This document shows, piece after piece, positions 51,683 to 62,530 of a stretch of DNA of 64,000 nucleotides. The notes under the pieces were generated by a model, which saw nothing but the letters and a program-made list of their open reading frames with translations, searched no databases and was not told where the DNA came from. Both the position numbers and the translations under genes were made by a program. The DNA is from Torymus aiolomorphi (Eukaryota > Arthropoda > Insecta > Hymenoptera > Torymidae). The stretch lies in the NCBI GenBank assembly GCA_036365515.1, contig CM070877.1, forward strand, positions 67,214,522 through 67,278,521, given 5' to 3'. How positions within the stretch are numbered: the stretch's first letter is position 1; every line of letters starts with the position of its first letter.

Positions 51683-53655
51683 TTGAATGAGTTAGTGAAA
51701 TATAAAATCGATATTTTTAAAAGAATTACTGCTAAAAGATGGAACTTCAGCAACATGAAGAGCCGAATAATAGTTGACCTAATCGTGGAAGGACTAGAAT
51801 TAGACGATCATCAGAGGAGGTATCAATTATTAGACAACAGCAAACAGCTGAGAGAGCCAGAACGTATAGAGAGCGTATTCGAACGAATCACAATGTGAAT
51901 GCACATTCTATTGAAATTGGTGTGGATATATCCGATTCTCAAAATGCGTCTGAATCTATTAGAAATGATTCGAATTTATCCAATCGCAGAAGTAGATCAC
52001 GCGTAAGAAAAACATCAGGACAGAGATGGGTTAGTACTGAAGATAATTAAGACAGAAATTAAGAAGGAAAGAGCAACGCAATTTAGAATTAGATACCGAG
52101 AACCAATAGTGATAATGAAGTATGTGAATTCGAACGTCGACGACATGAACGAAATATTGATAATCAAAGATTGCTGAAAGAAAACATAAATATTTTACAA
52201 AATTACAGTGTCAATGAAAATTATTTAGGGGAAATGAATATTTTATGTAAATATTGTAATGCGAAATATTTTGCAGCTGAAAAGGTGTTTAATATGGGTA
52301 AGTCATTTAATGATTGTTGTGGGCATGGATCAGTTGAATTAGAATCCATTCCAGATTATCCAGATGAATTACGTTTATTATTTGAAAATCTCCATTTGAA
52401 AAGTAGGGTATTCTTGACACGTATTCGGAATTACAATAGTTCGTTTTCATTTGCATCTTTTAATGCAAATTTAGTTAATTTTCCTACAATAGGAAGAGCT
52501 CCGTATTGTTTCAAGATACAAGGACAAGTTTATTACGAAATAAATGAGGCTTTATATCCATCGGAAAGTGAGAATCGTCAATATGTTCAACTTTTTATTG
52601 TTGATCCTCAAGAGGCTGTTGATTATAGGATGGCAGCTAATTTAGGATCCGATAGAGAAATTATGAATAATTTAGATCAAATGTTAAGAGAATGTAATAT
52701 ATTTGCAAAGTCATATGTAATGATGAAAGAAGAAATTAACCATCATCGTGAATTATTAAGTAATGATACTGAACCTGAATTACAGTTATTGTTTAATTTG
52801 AAAGCAGGCTACGATCGTAATAGATATAATTTGCAAAGTGTAAACGAAGTTGCTGCTGCGTTTAGTACAACAGCTGATGGTGATATTCCAGAATCATATG
52901 TGACTATTCGCAATAAAGACACACGATTATTGCGATCAATAAGTTGTATGGATCCAAACGTGGAACCTATGGTTTATCCATTATTCTATCCTGATAGATC
53001 GCAAGGTTGGCACAAAAATATAATGAAAAAAAAAAATAGTAGCAGAAATGTAGAGGCAGGTGATGCAAATAATCACCAATATGAACGACAAGATCATCGT
53101 GTAACTAGGTATTCTTATATTAAGTACAGAATGAGTGTGAGACCTGATATATATTTAATGCATTTCTATTAGGTCGTGGATTATTCTAACAATGGATCAT
53201 TGATAGCTATGTTAAAGTAGAGAAAGATCGAATTGAATATGTTCGTAAGAATAAGAATCAAAAACAGTTGCGAGTTGAATGATATCAATGATTAGTCGAT
53301 CATTTAAGTAATAATACGAATAACCTGAATTGTCAAATAGGTAAAATGACTATTTTACCATCAACATTTGTTGGTTCTCCTAGATATATGATGCAAAATT
53401 ATCAAGATGCTATGGCTATAGTGCGTAGTCAACGAAACCCTGATTTGTTGATAACGATGCAATCCCAGTTGGCGTGAAATTCGTGATAATTTATTTTCAG
53501 GGCAACAAGTCTCTGATCGTCATGATATCTGTGCAAAGGTATTTCATTTAAAGGAAGAACGGATACTGTGGCTTATTACAAAGGAAAAATATTTTGGTGA
53601 TGCCGCAACTCATGTGCGTGTTGTTGAGTTTCAGAAGCGAGGTTATATTTAATAG
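51683..53655 (+). pseudogene. Helitron Rep/helicase N-terminal region (broken)
   Basis: A Helitron replicase would nick and join DNA during rolling-circle transposition. The leader (about 51750-52170) is a Gln/Arg-rich N-terminus with RRYQ and TAERARTYRERI in shifting frames. The main open part (52171-53172) has a zinc-finger-like CKYCNAKYF, then MGKSFNDCCGHGSVEL, then IRNYNSSFSFASF and FKIQGQVYYEINEA, the classical helitron-like N domain. After 53172 there are stops, then TFVGSPRYMMQNYQDAMAIV and NPDLLITM (Rep motif 1 region), then HVRVVEFQKRGYI. The copy ends right where the HUH catalytic motif should come. The helicase domain is absent. Confidence 0.75.
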
Positions 53656-53740
53656 GTTCTACCAGAGGTCTATAAACCCATTTGATCTAAAGATATTGAG
53701 ATTTTAAAATTTGTATCATGCCGTAACCTACAGGCTAACA

Positions 53741-54024
53741 ATTTGATATTTTTTAATGGGATACGGGCCAAAATCTTTGATTTTTATATCTTCTTTTATT
53801 GAAGCTATTCGCATTCCTTAATTTTTCCAGTTCATATTTTTAAAGTCAAAAATTTGATTTAAAATCCACCATTTGGAAGGAACTTTTAAAAAATGGCGAA
53901 TTTTAACTCAAATTTTTAACTTAAAAAATATTCATTGGAAAAATTAAGGAACATGAATAGCTTCAGTCAAAGGAAATAAAAAAATCAAATATTTTGGCCT
54001 GTATCCCATTAAAAAATATCAAAT
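53741..54024. mobile_element. Foldback MITE
   Basis: Left arm (ATTTGATATTTTTTAATGGG...) and right arm (...CCCATTAAAAAATATCAAAT) are inverted copies of about 135 bp around a short centre near 53885. Non-coding. It lies directly after the Helitron fragment. Confidence 0.75.
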
Positions 54025-55200
54025 GGTTTAGTTTTTAACTGTAGTACTCCCTTAAACAAATAAAATACATTAATTGTAAGTAGTACACACAGCACCCGTG
54101 CTAGAGCCCTCTTTACTGCCGGCTCTTTCCTAAATCTATACTTTTTATTTCCTATGCTCTCCTCTATTAACCATATTCGTGATCTATTTGCTTTTATTTT
54201 TAATTTATAACGAAATTTGAGAACATGGAATTACCAAAATTATATAATTGGTTTGTTGTATCATGTACCTAGAATTAACAACACGTTAAGAAAATGAAGT
54301 AGCAGAATACATTATCAAATCCATTTACGTTATGATTTATGTTACATAATTATCGCAGTCGATTCAAGAGAATACAATTACATTATTAAAAAATGAAATT
54401 ATGCAATTTTTCAGTTTTAGCTGGAACACCGCTTGTGTATTTTCTAGAACTGTAAAACTGAAAAAATTCATATTTTCATTTTTTTTATTAAATTATACCT
54501 ACTTTCAGAGCGATAAAATCAGCTTAAAAATACATCAGATGTCAGAGATGCATTATAGAAGCGGAGTTCCATCATTCTTATGCTTACTCTTTTGAATTAA
54601 ATACTAAAACGCATCACCTCAATGTAAATATCAACCAAATCAATGAATGACGAATACACCTGCTAAATCTTCAACCAAAAACACCTCCGTTAAACAATCC
54701 TTAATTAATCACTCCTCATTTCCTTATTTAATTAATTACCGAAAGCAAAGGACGCGTTTGTACAAACAACACTCCTACAAGCTTGCGCTAACGTAATTCC
54801 TATTTAAACAAAGGTTCCGCAAAACAGTCGCTCGCTGGAAATAGCATCGCTAATGCCGTCTCACATACATGCACGCACGCGAATAATGCTTGCGTAACGA
54901 GGCTCTCCACGCTGGTCGAAAATGGTCTGATAAATAAATTCGCGCGCAGCCGGTGTACCAATTAGTCGCGCGGCAGCTATAACCAAGCGAGAAGTGTATT
55001 TTTACGAGAAACGAAGAGAGAATAAATGGCACTCGCGAGTGTAGTGTATATGGTCGTTAATGCAGCGGTGTACGTATAATACTGAAGGTGAGCCTATGTA
55101 AATTTTGAAGAGCGAGCTCGTGGTTCATTAAACCGCGCGGTTGTTATATCACTCTTTTCTTTATTATTGGGACCTTGAATAAGTTCTCGCTGTTTTTTTT
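54025..55200. other. AT-rich region with a GC-richer patch, no gene identified
   Basis: 54025-54800 is AT-rich and featureless. 54820-55140 is GC-richer with CpG-containing segments (for example AACGAGGCTCTCCACGCTGG), which could be a host regulatory patch or an old repeat. No open frame with a motif was seen. Confidence 0.35.
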
Positions 55201-55247
55201 TTTTGTGAAAATTGATGCTTTATTTAAAGTATGTAGTAAAAAGCATG

Positions 55248-56282
55248 TTACTCAAAATATTGCCCATCACTAGTCACTACTTTCTCCCATCTTTCTGGCA
55301 ATTTACGGATTCCATCTCGGAAGAACTGCTCGTCTTTTGAAGCTAACCAAGAATCGATCCATCTTTTGGCATCTTCATAAGAATGGAAGTGCTGCTCAGC
55401 CAAGCCATGAGCCATCGACCGGAACAAATGGTAGTTGGAAGGAGCAATGTCTGGGTTATATGGCGGATGAGGTAGGACATCCCATTGAAGCGCCTCTAAC
55501 ATTTCTTTGACGACTTTTGCAACATGTGCCCGAGCATTGTCATGTAACAAAATTACCTTGTCGTGTCTCTGCTCGTACAGCGGCCGTTTTTCCTTTAGGG
55601 CTCGGCTCAAACACATCAATTGCAGTCGATAGCGATCTCCCGTGATAGTTTCTTTCGGTTTCAGTAGTTCATAATAAATTACACCCTGCTGATCCCACCA
55701 AATGCAGAGGAGAAGCTTCGAACCATGGATATTTGGCTTTGGGGACGATGTTGATGCATGGCCGGGCTACCCCACAATTTTTTACGCTTAGGATTATCGT
55801 ACTGTATCTACTTTTCATCGCCAGTCACGATACGATGCAAAAAACCTTTCCTTTTCTGCTGTTAAAACAGCACCTCACACGTGAGAAAACGCCGTTCGAT
55901 TTCTCTCGGCTTCAACTCATACGGCACCCAATGTCCTTGCTTCTGGATCATTCCTAACGTTTTCAAACGTTTCGAAACTGTTGTCTCATCTACTTGTAAT
56001 GATTTTGCAAGTTCAGCTAGAGTCTGACATGAGTCTTCATTTAGTAATTCCTCCAAGTCTTCGTCTTCAAACTTTTTTGGTGCACCAGTATGTTCTTTGT
56101 CTCCAAGATCAAAATCATTATTTTTGAAGCGTCGAAACCACTCTCTGCATGTCGTTTCCGACAGAGCATGGTCACCGTAAGTTTCAACAAGAATCCTGTG
56201 CGCTTCAGCTGCAGATTTTTTTTTTTAAATAGTGCAATAAAATTCCCCGCAAATACTCTTTACTTGGCACAAAAGTTGGCAT
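55248..56282 (-). pseudogene. Mariner transposase (broken)
   Basis: Starts at the ATG complementary to 56280-56282 and ends near 55248, about 345 codons, the usual mariner size. The N-terminal helix-turn-helix domain is in pieces, with LAELAKSLQVDETTVSKRLK and LGMIQKQGHWVPYELKPREI open at 55862-56056. The catalytic part has VTGDEKW (first D), LLHDNARAHVAK (second D) and PPYNPDIAPSNYHLF (third D). The segment 55248-55619 is intact. A poly-A slip near 56220 and stops or frameshifts around 55620-55860 break it. The poly-T at 55190-55205 lies near its downstream end. Confidence 0.82.
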
Positions 56283-56400
56283 TTTTAGTAGTAAGAACAA
56301 AAAACGCTGTTTACACTATGGCGAACTAACATACACTTAAGTTCAAGATTACCGACAGTACTTCCTTATAGATGCGTTAGCATCTGAAATTACATACACT

Positions 56401-56651
56401 TGTGGGGTTTGGATGCCCACGTCTTCTCCCGTTCTGGGAATAGGAAGGGAAGAAGGAGAGATAAAAGAATGAGTCGAGGAGTAACGACAACAAGGTTTTA
56501 TTGTATGAGGAGGATACAGCGGACGTACGTCCGCACGCTCCTGAACTCGAGCAACGACTGCGGCGCGCAGGCCGCTTCTCACCGAGCGCAGCATGGCCGC
56601 TCCTCCTACTCTCTCAGTTAGAGAGAGAGAGAGATGATCGCAGTCCCTACA
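56401..56651 (-). repeat. Gypsy C 3' LTR
   Basis: Bounded by TGTGGGG and CCCTACA. Read on the minus strand it contains CAATAAAACC, a polyadenylation signal, and a GA/TC run near its start. The partner LTR is not in the window. Confidence 0.55.
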
Positions 56652-56769
56652 CACTCCACCCGAGTGCCAACGAAGTACATAAATTCAAAAATATAATACA
56701 AATATGACTATACCTAAGGTGCTCGATAGCACTTACAATCTAAGAATATCATCGCAGATCACAGTCAGG

Positions 56770-57867
56770 TTATGTTTTGGTCGCGGGAGCAAAAGATACC
56801 TTTTTTCTAGAGTAAGTCTTTAATACCGGTTGATCAACGGTGGTGGGCTGATTGCCATTTAAGTCACCACCGGCGGGCACTTCAGGGAGATCGTCACGAA
56901 TTACATACGCAGGTTTTAAAAGTTCTACGGATACACTGCGTGACGCGCCGTTAATCTCTATATCGAAAACGCGGTCGGACGGACGCTTTAATACTTTGTA
57001 GGGGCCAGTGTAAGGCCTTTCTAATGACTTTTTGGCCATATTGCGCATAAATAAGTGAGAACAAGTATATAAATCTTTAAAACAAAATGCGCTTTTCTTA
57101 TAGTTATATGCGACAGGGACTGGATGGATTTGACGCATAAACTCGCGGAATCCTTCAATAAAGAAGTTTGAATCAGGCGTGAAGTCCTCAGGGAGGAAAA
57201 ACTCACCTGGAAGACGCAAAGCGGTGCCGAATAAAAATTCCGCGGGAGACGCATTCGTGTCTTGCCGAAGGTGGCAACGTAAACCTAATAATACTGTACT
57301 TAGCGTACGAGTCCAGTCTTTGTCCACGTGACACATAATCGCCGCTTTGAAAGTATGGTGCCAGCTGTCGATAAGGCCATTCGCCGCAGGGTGATACGCG
57401 GTGGTGCAAATAAGCTCGCAACCTATTAGGGACAAAAGAGCCGTAAATAAGCGCGAATCAAATTGCGAACCCTGATCGGAAGTGATGACGTTTGGCGCAC
57501 CATAACGAGATACCCAGGTGTCATAAAATGCCCTGGCAACCGTTTGTGCCGATATTTCACGTAATGGAACCGCCTCAACCCAGCGCGAAAAGCGATCGAT
57601 CATGGTGAGAATGTACTCGAAACCATTGCGATTGGGGAGGGGACCGATTAGATCAATGTGAACATGGTCGAAACGACCATCGGGTGCGACAAATTTATCA
57701 GGTACAAGTTTTACATGGCGAGAGATTTTTGACTGTTGGCAGTCTAAACAAATTTTATACATGCGCGGAATATCACGGTGCATATTGGGCCACACATAGC
57801 GCTGCCATATGAGTCGATCGGTGACCTTGGGGCCTGGGTGAGCAGGCTTATGAATCATGTTAAACAC
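56770..57867 (-). CDS. Gypsy C integrase, third catalytic residue changed
   Basis: A 365-codon open piece begins in the zinc-binding part (HKPAHPGPKVTDRLI, CLDCQQSK). The catalytic core has DLIGPLPNRNGFEYILTMID and VITSDQGSQF. The third segment reads ANGLIDSWHHTFKAA, with the codon at 57367-57369 coding Asp where gypsy integrases have Glu. A C-terminal domain follows (RPYTGPYKVLKRPSDRVFDI, VSVELLKPAYV). The open frame ends at 56770. It would insert element cDNA, but the Glu-to-Asp change probably weakens or kills it. The first Met at 57867 is internal to pol. Confidence 0.78.
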   Translation of the reverse strand: MFNMIHKPAHPGPKVTDRLIWQRYVWPNMHRDIPRMYKICLDCQQSKISRHVKLVPDKFVAPDGRFDHVHIDLIGPLPNRNGFEYILTMIDRFSRWVEAVPLREISAQTVARAFYDTWVSRYGAPNVITSDQGSQFDSRLFTALLSLIGCELICTTAYHPAANGLIDSWHHTFKAAIMCHVDKDWTRTLSTVLLGLRCHLRQDTNASPAEFLFGTALRLPGEFFLPEDFTPDSNFFIEGFREFMRQIHPVPVAYNYKKSAFCFKDLYTCSHLFMRNMAKKSLERPYTGPYKVLKRPSDRVFDIEINGASRSVSVELLKPAYVIRDDLPEVPAGGDLNGNQPTTVDQPVLKTYSRKKVSFAPATKT

Positions 57868-57960
57868 CGTTTCACGAAGGGACTCAGGGATATACGAACG
57901 AATGGCTTCACCAGTGATCTCGCAGTATATAGTCGTGTGCAGGACCCCATTGAATACGTT

Positions 57961-59471
57961 TCAATGATAACGGATAACCGGAGATTCACGAAAGGTCTTG
58001 AGCTGCTCATCAGCTTTCTGTTTCTCAGCGAGATCGTTGAGGTCAATTTTTACAGGAAGTCTGGTGGATTCCACACGAGAAAGTGAATCAGCTACAGTAT
58101 TTTCTGCATCTTTGATGTACTCAATTTGTGTAGTATATTGAGCGATAAGGGACAACTGACGCGTTTGTCGCGGTGAGGCCTCTTCAGATTTTTGCATAAA
58201 CGCATAAATAAGAGGTTTGTGATCTGTTAGGATCTTGAAGTCTCTGCCTTCAACAAGAAACGAGAAATATTTTACAGCTTCATATATAGCCGTGAGCTTA
58301 CGGTCATATGCACTGTACTTCCGCTGTGAGGGGGAGAACTTTTTCGAAAAGAAAGCTAAGGGTTCCCAAATTCCAGTGAGGGACAGCTGTTCAAGGGCAG
58401 CTCCCATTCCAGAATCGGAAGCATCAGAGACGATGCGTATTTCCGCACCAACGCGGGGGTGTACAAGCAGAGCTGCTGCTGACAACTCCTCGTTAACACG
58501 AATGAAGGCCTCTTCAACTTGGAATGGGGCGAATGCCTTCACCATTGACAACATAACCTAAAAATTCTAACTCTTCAGCAGCAAAGATACATTTTTCGAC
58601 ATTCAAACGAAGATCAAACTTCTTAAGTCGTTCAAAGACCGTGCGAAGATGAGAGTAGTGTTCTTCAATAGAAGATGAAGCAATAAGAATATCGTCAATA
58701 TAAAGGTATACGAAATCGAGATCACCTAGCGCGCTGTTAATGTAACGCTAAAAGGTTTGACTCACGTTGCGAAGCCCGAAGGTCATGTATAATGGCCGTT
58801 TTCGGTATGTCCTCGGGGGCAACAGGAATCTGATTGAACGCTTTATGAAGATCAAGTGCCGAGAAGATTTTCTTACCATAAAGGTTATTAGTACAATCAT
58901 GAATATGAGCAGTCGGATATTTATCAGGGACCGTGGCGGCGTTTAAGCGCCTATAATCGCCACAAGGTCTCCAACTGTTATCCTTTTTCAACTCCATATG
59001 GAGAGGACTTGCCCAAGGGCTGCTAGAGGGGCGACAAATTCCTGCCTCAATCCAAGCATCGAATTCGGCTTTCGCCGCTTTCAACTTGTCTGGAGCAAGA
59101 CTACGAGGACGCTCCGAGACAGGGGGACCAGAGGTTGTAATGTGATGAAAGACATCGCTATTTCTAGGGACTGTGGGCTTTGAAACGCCCGTGATCTCCG
59201 GAAAATCAGCGAGGATCTTTGCGCACTCTGAGCCGGGAACAACTGCAAAAACAGAGTCAATCGAAACATCTTTTACAACTGCCAGAGTATAGATATTAGT
59301 AGACGAGTCGACTAGCCGACTTCTTTTAAGGTCAACAAGAAGGCCATAATGAGATAACATATTAGCACCTATAATGGGATGAGGAACATCCGCGATGCAA
59401 AAGCTCCAGCGAATGGGGCATCGAATGCCCAGATTAAGTGTGAGTAACGATTCGCCATAAGTACTAATCAA
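57961..59471 (-). pseudogene. Gypsy C reverse transcriptase and RNase H
   Basis: RT segments: [50 protein letters not shown] and [17 protein letters not shown]. After a lesion come YIDDILIASSS (YIDD codons 58691-58702) and FLGYVV. RNase H follows: IVSDASDSGMGAALEQ, SAYDRKLTAIYEAVKYF, FKILTDHKPLIYAF and AENTVADSLSRVE. Frame breaks near 58740-58760 and 58555-58565, and another near 57960, separate it from integrase. Confidence 0.8.
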
Positions 59472-59640
59472 TGAATTATTCGCTGCGAAAAGCTTGAAGG
59501 AGCTGGGCTTGCCGCATGCCTTAGGATTGGCTGGAACGAGCGAAATGTCCGCACCAGTGTCGATAAGGTACGACTTGTCCGAAATACGATCACGTACATG
59601 AAGACGTTTAGATAAACGAGTGCCTTCTGAAGACGTCTCC
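59472..59640 (-). pseudogene. Gypsy C aspartic protease
   Basis: The minus strand reads [20 protein letters not shown] (about 59530-59575), the catalytic DTGA box. Downstream, [20 protein letters not shown] supplies the ILGxDFL-like second motif in the following frame. It processes gag-pol in related elements. A frame change separates it from the RT piece. Confidence 0.7.
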
Positions 59641-60335
59641 TCAACAGAAGGTTGAGTTAGTTTTTTGGTTCAGGGTTTTTCGCCTGCCACTCGGCATATT
59701 TAAAGCACCACTCACGGCACGACAAGGGGTTGTTCGGGTATTTACGGTGCGCGAGACACAAACCGGAAGGATCGCGACTGGAAGAGCTACCGCATCTACC
59801 CTTGTCTTTAGATTGAGAGCGAGATGAATCTTTCGAGGGTCCCGAGATATCATCTACCTTTTTTGCAAGTGTCTCAAGCTTTCGCTCAAGGCGCTTGAAA
59901 GCAGCTTCAGCATTAAAAGAATCGGATTTATTTGAAGAAACGGCGCTGACCTGATGGTCAGAATTGCCAGAAGCCTCAGCCAGTTTGTTGGCTACCTCCG
60001 TGAGTTTATTGAGATCATCAGTGTCCGTAGCGACAAGAATCGAACGGTGATGTGGGGAGAGTTGATCTAGGAAGACGGAGCGAATGATTTTGTCGTCACA
60101 GGAGCCAGGATTAAGGCCACGAAGCCGTTGAAGAATTCTCGTAGGCTTACCATCGGTCATCACTTCCCCCTTTAAAAGCTTCGCAGGTTATGTTCAGCCG
60201 AGCTAGCAAAGGTCGAAATGAGGCGTTCTTTGTCCGCAGGAGCGGGGTCTTTCTTTATTATGTTCCTAATCGCCGATAAAGCCTCTCCACCGAGTGAAGG
60301 GCAAATATAATCTACTTTTGTCGAATCAACCGTGA
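59641..60335 (-). pseudogene. Gypsy C gag, C-terminal two thirds
   Basis: Two open pieces (60172-60384 and 59657-60163). The capsid part includes YICPSLGGEALSAIRNII and PTRILQRLRGLNPGSCDDKI. The nucleocapsid part has CLAHRKYPNNPLSCREWC, a CX2HX9CX3C finger as in the CsRn1 group, instead of the usual CCHC knuckle. A lesion near 60165-60175 separates the pieces. The N-terminus is lost to the Penelope-like junction. Confidence 0.7.
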
Positions 60336-60690
60336 TATGCGATAGTTTAAAAGTCTGGATGATGCTATTGAGTTTTGATACCAATTCGAGTAGATATGGT
60401 TGTTCTTTCTTATAAGAGTTAGATCGAGAAAATTTATGCTGTTATCTATTTCTATTTTATGGGTGAATTTGAGGTCCGGATTGTAATTCTTAAAAACTTT
60501 AAGAACTAAGGTGATATGGTCTCTTTTTATACATACAATTGGATCGTCAACGTATCTATAATAAAACAGTAGAGTACAGTTGTGTTTGTCTTTTAGTTCG
60601 TGTAAACAATCTGTTTCTAGATTGTCCATTACCATATCAGCGAATAATGGAGAAATAGGGGAACCCATAGGTGTGCCAAATATTTGGTTA
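60335..60690 (-). pseudogene. Penelope-like reverse transcriptase fragment (minus strand)
   Basis: The minus strand reads QIFGTPMGSPISPLFADMVM, then FYYRYVDDPIVCIKRDHITL (catalytic YVDD intact), then EIDNSINFLDLTLI. This is the palm region of Penelope-like enzymes. It closely matches 63415-63770 on the + strand. It ends abruptly at both sides: into gypsy C gag on the left and into a plus-strand Penelope N-terminus on the right. Confidence 0.8.
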
Positions 60691-61149
60691 CTACGCCACA
60701 CGTTTACTAAAAACCTGCTCAAAGTTGAGAAATGAACTAGTAAAAGCCAACGCCCGCAACGTTTTCCTCCTACGCTGCAGAAGCCATGACGTTTTTCCCA
60801 ACAACTTACGCAACTCGATAAAACGCCTAAACAACACGTCGTTCTACAGTAAGTGCTGTACCGATCAATTTGAAAACCAGAATAAGCGGTTACTCTCCCG
60901 TTATTTAAAACTTCAAATGAAAGATATCCATATTCACATATACTTTCTACATAAACAACTCAACCAGTTAAAATAAAAAATTATGAGATCCACTTTAGAA
61001 CAGTCAAAACTAGAAACTTTTTTGTACTTCACCGAAGAAAAAAGTTACCGCGTCTTTTCCGATCTAACGAAAAAACTTAAAAAGAAATTTGACTCACTCA
61101 TGAATAAATACAGAACAGAGAGAAAGATCTGTTGGAGTTGGTGGAAAGG

Positions 61150-61769
61150 TTGACTTTTGCATATTATTTGCAGCGCTGTAGATTTAGTAGAGTACATGCT
61201 CTTGTATTTTTCCATCATTTTGTAAGCTGTATCGCAGTCCATAATATATTCTAATTGTTTATCACTCACTGTGCTAATTAATATATTTCTTGCTTTCATA
61301 TCTAATTTTTTCCATGAGGCCTCATAAACTTCACTAGCCTTTGTTGCATCTTGCACTCTTTATATTCTAAGATATTTAGTAATCTAAATTCCCAGCTTGT
61401 ATAGTTACCTCCATCAAAAATTGGGATATGTACATCATCAATTTTTGCGTGTTTTGCCATTTTAGGCTCTTCTTTCGTTATAATATTTAAATCAATTACC
61501 TTTTTTAGTATTATAACCTTCTTTAATATTTTCAGAAACGATCTCCTCAATAAATTTCTATCTTCTTTGTGAAGTTCAGAATCATCTGTTTCTAATTGTT
61601 TAATTGACAATTTATCGAGTGCATTTTCTTCATAATTTTCTTTAATTAAATTATTGCCCATTAGTTCTTCGTTTTCATTTTCTTGTTTGAGTTTGCCTCT
61701 GTACATGTTCTTAACCTCAAAGTTTATGGTTTTTGCAAAACACGTTTTGCCTACTGCGTGGCTTTCCAA
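61150..61769 (-). pseudogene. Copia gag fragment
   Basis: The minus strand reads AKIDDVHIPIFDGGNYTSWE, then FRLLNILEYKEC. After a frame change it reads ASWKKLDMKARNILISTVSD, DCDTAYKMMEKYKSMYSTKS. This is the typical FxGxNYxxWxxxL start and the UBN2-type body of copia gag. A lysine/glutamate-rich stretch lies before it (61450-61769). It stops at the junction with the LTR stub at about 61150. Confidence 0.78.
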
Positions 61770-62204
61770 TTTTTAATCCAACCTTTTCTTAGCAATCCTT
61801 GTTGCTTTTATATTATGCAATGCATATCTAATTAACATTTTATTTCCTTTACTAGTATTCATCAATAGTTTTCACTTTTTCTTTAGTGTCCATTTACCAC
61901 ATGTATAACCTCGAATTCTGCCACGTGCTCTATTCTTGCACCGTGCAGCGTGCTTCACACAAGAAATTGAATCTGCTCGCATCGGCTTGAATTTTCATAA
62001 TTTTCCAAAAATTCTTTCTTTTATCACTTGAAGATATATTTTATTCTTTATTCACACTTGTATTTTTCTTACTTTTGCACTTTTCCTTCAATATTTTTCA
62101 CTGTCAATTTTTCGCGAGCCATGTGCTTTTTTCTTGCTACAGCAAGGCTGCCTCAATACTCGCCGAGGCTTTTATTGAGTCAGAGTCTTTTCGTGTCACT
62201 TACC

Positions 62205-62225
62205 AACCACGGACCTCTGCTACCA
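62205..62225 (-). promoter_or_regulatory. Copia primer-binding site
   Basis: On the minus strand the LTR end ...CCAACA is followed at once by TGGTAGCAGAGGTCC, which looks like a copia primer-binding site complementary to a methionine-tRNA sequence. Its position confirms the minus-strand orientation of the element and that 62226-62530 is the 5' LTR. Confidence 0.6.
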
Positions 62226-62530
62226 TGTTGGAGTTGGTGGAAAGGTATAATTAAACGACTCTTTATTTGACTTAAAGAAATGATTAGTTTAATGAGTAAG
62301 TGTAATTATATAACCGGCGCTTGCCTGCGCCATACGCGAGATGTTACATGCTGGGCGTACGAGACTAGAGAGAGTGAGTATAGCCCGGCGCTCGCTGCCG
62401 CTCGACATACCTTCATCCTCGCGGACACACTAGAGAGGGGAGACTTACATGTGCGTATACGTGTGTCGCGCTGTTTGTGTCTCACGCGGACGCTCATATA
62501 CAGAAGGCGAAATATTCACAATATCCAACA
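62226..62530 (-). repeat. Copia 5' LTR
   Basis: 305 bp with 7-bp terminal inverted repeats TGTTGGA/TCCAACA. The left stub at 61130-61150 repeats the first 21 nt of its + strand sequence. Confidence 0.8.

Larger units (their letters stand above)
56401..60335 (-). mobile_element. CsRn1-like gypsy element C, minus strand, 5' end lost
   Basis: A 251-bp LTR (56401-56651, TGTGGGG to CCCTACA on the + strand) marks the 3' end. Integrase, RNase H/RT, protease and gag follow to the right. The 5' LTR and the start of gag are missing, because homology jumps to Penelope-like sequence at about 60335. The gag CHCC-type finger and integrase style fit the CsRn1 clade. Confidence 0.75.
61130..62530 (-). mobile_element. 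Deleted copia-type LTR retrotransposon, TSD AGATC
   Basis: Flanked by AGATC at 61125-61129 and 62531-62535. The right LTR (62226-62530) is complete (TGTTGGAGTT to ATATCCAACA as seen on +). The left LTR is reduced to its first 21 nt (61130-61150), joined directly to gag. Only part of gag and the leader remain. The whole of pol is missing. Confidence 0.8.
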
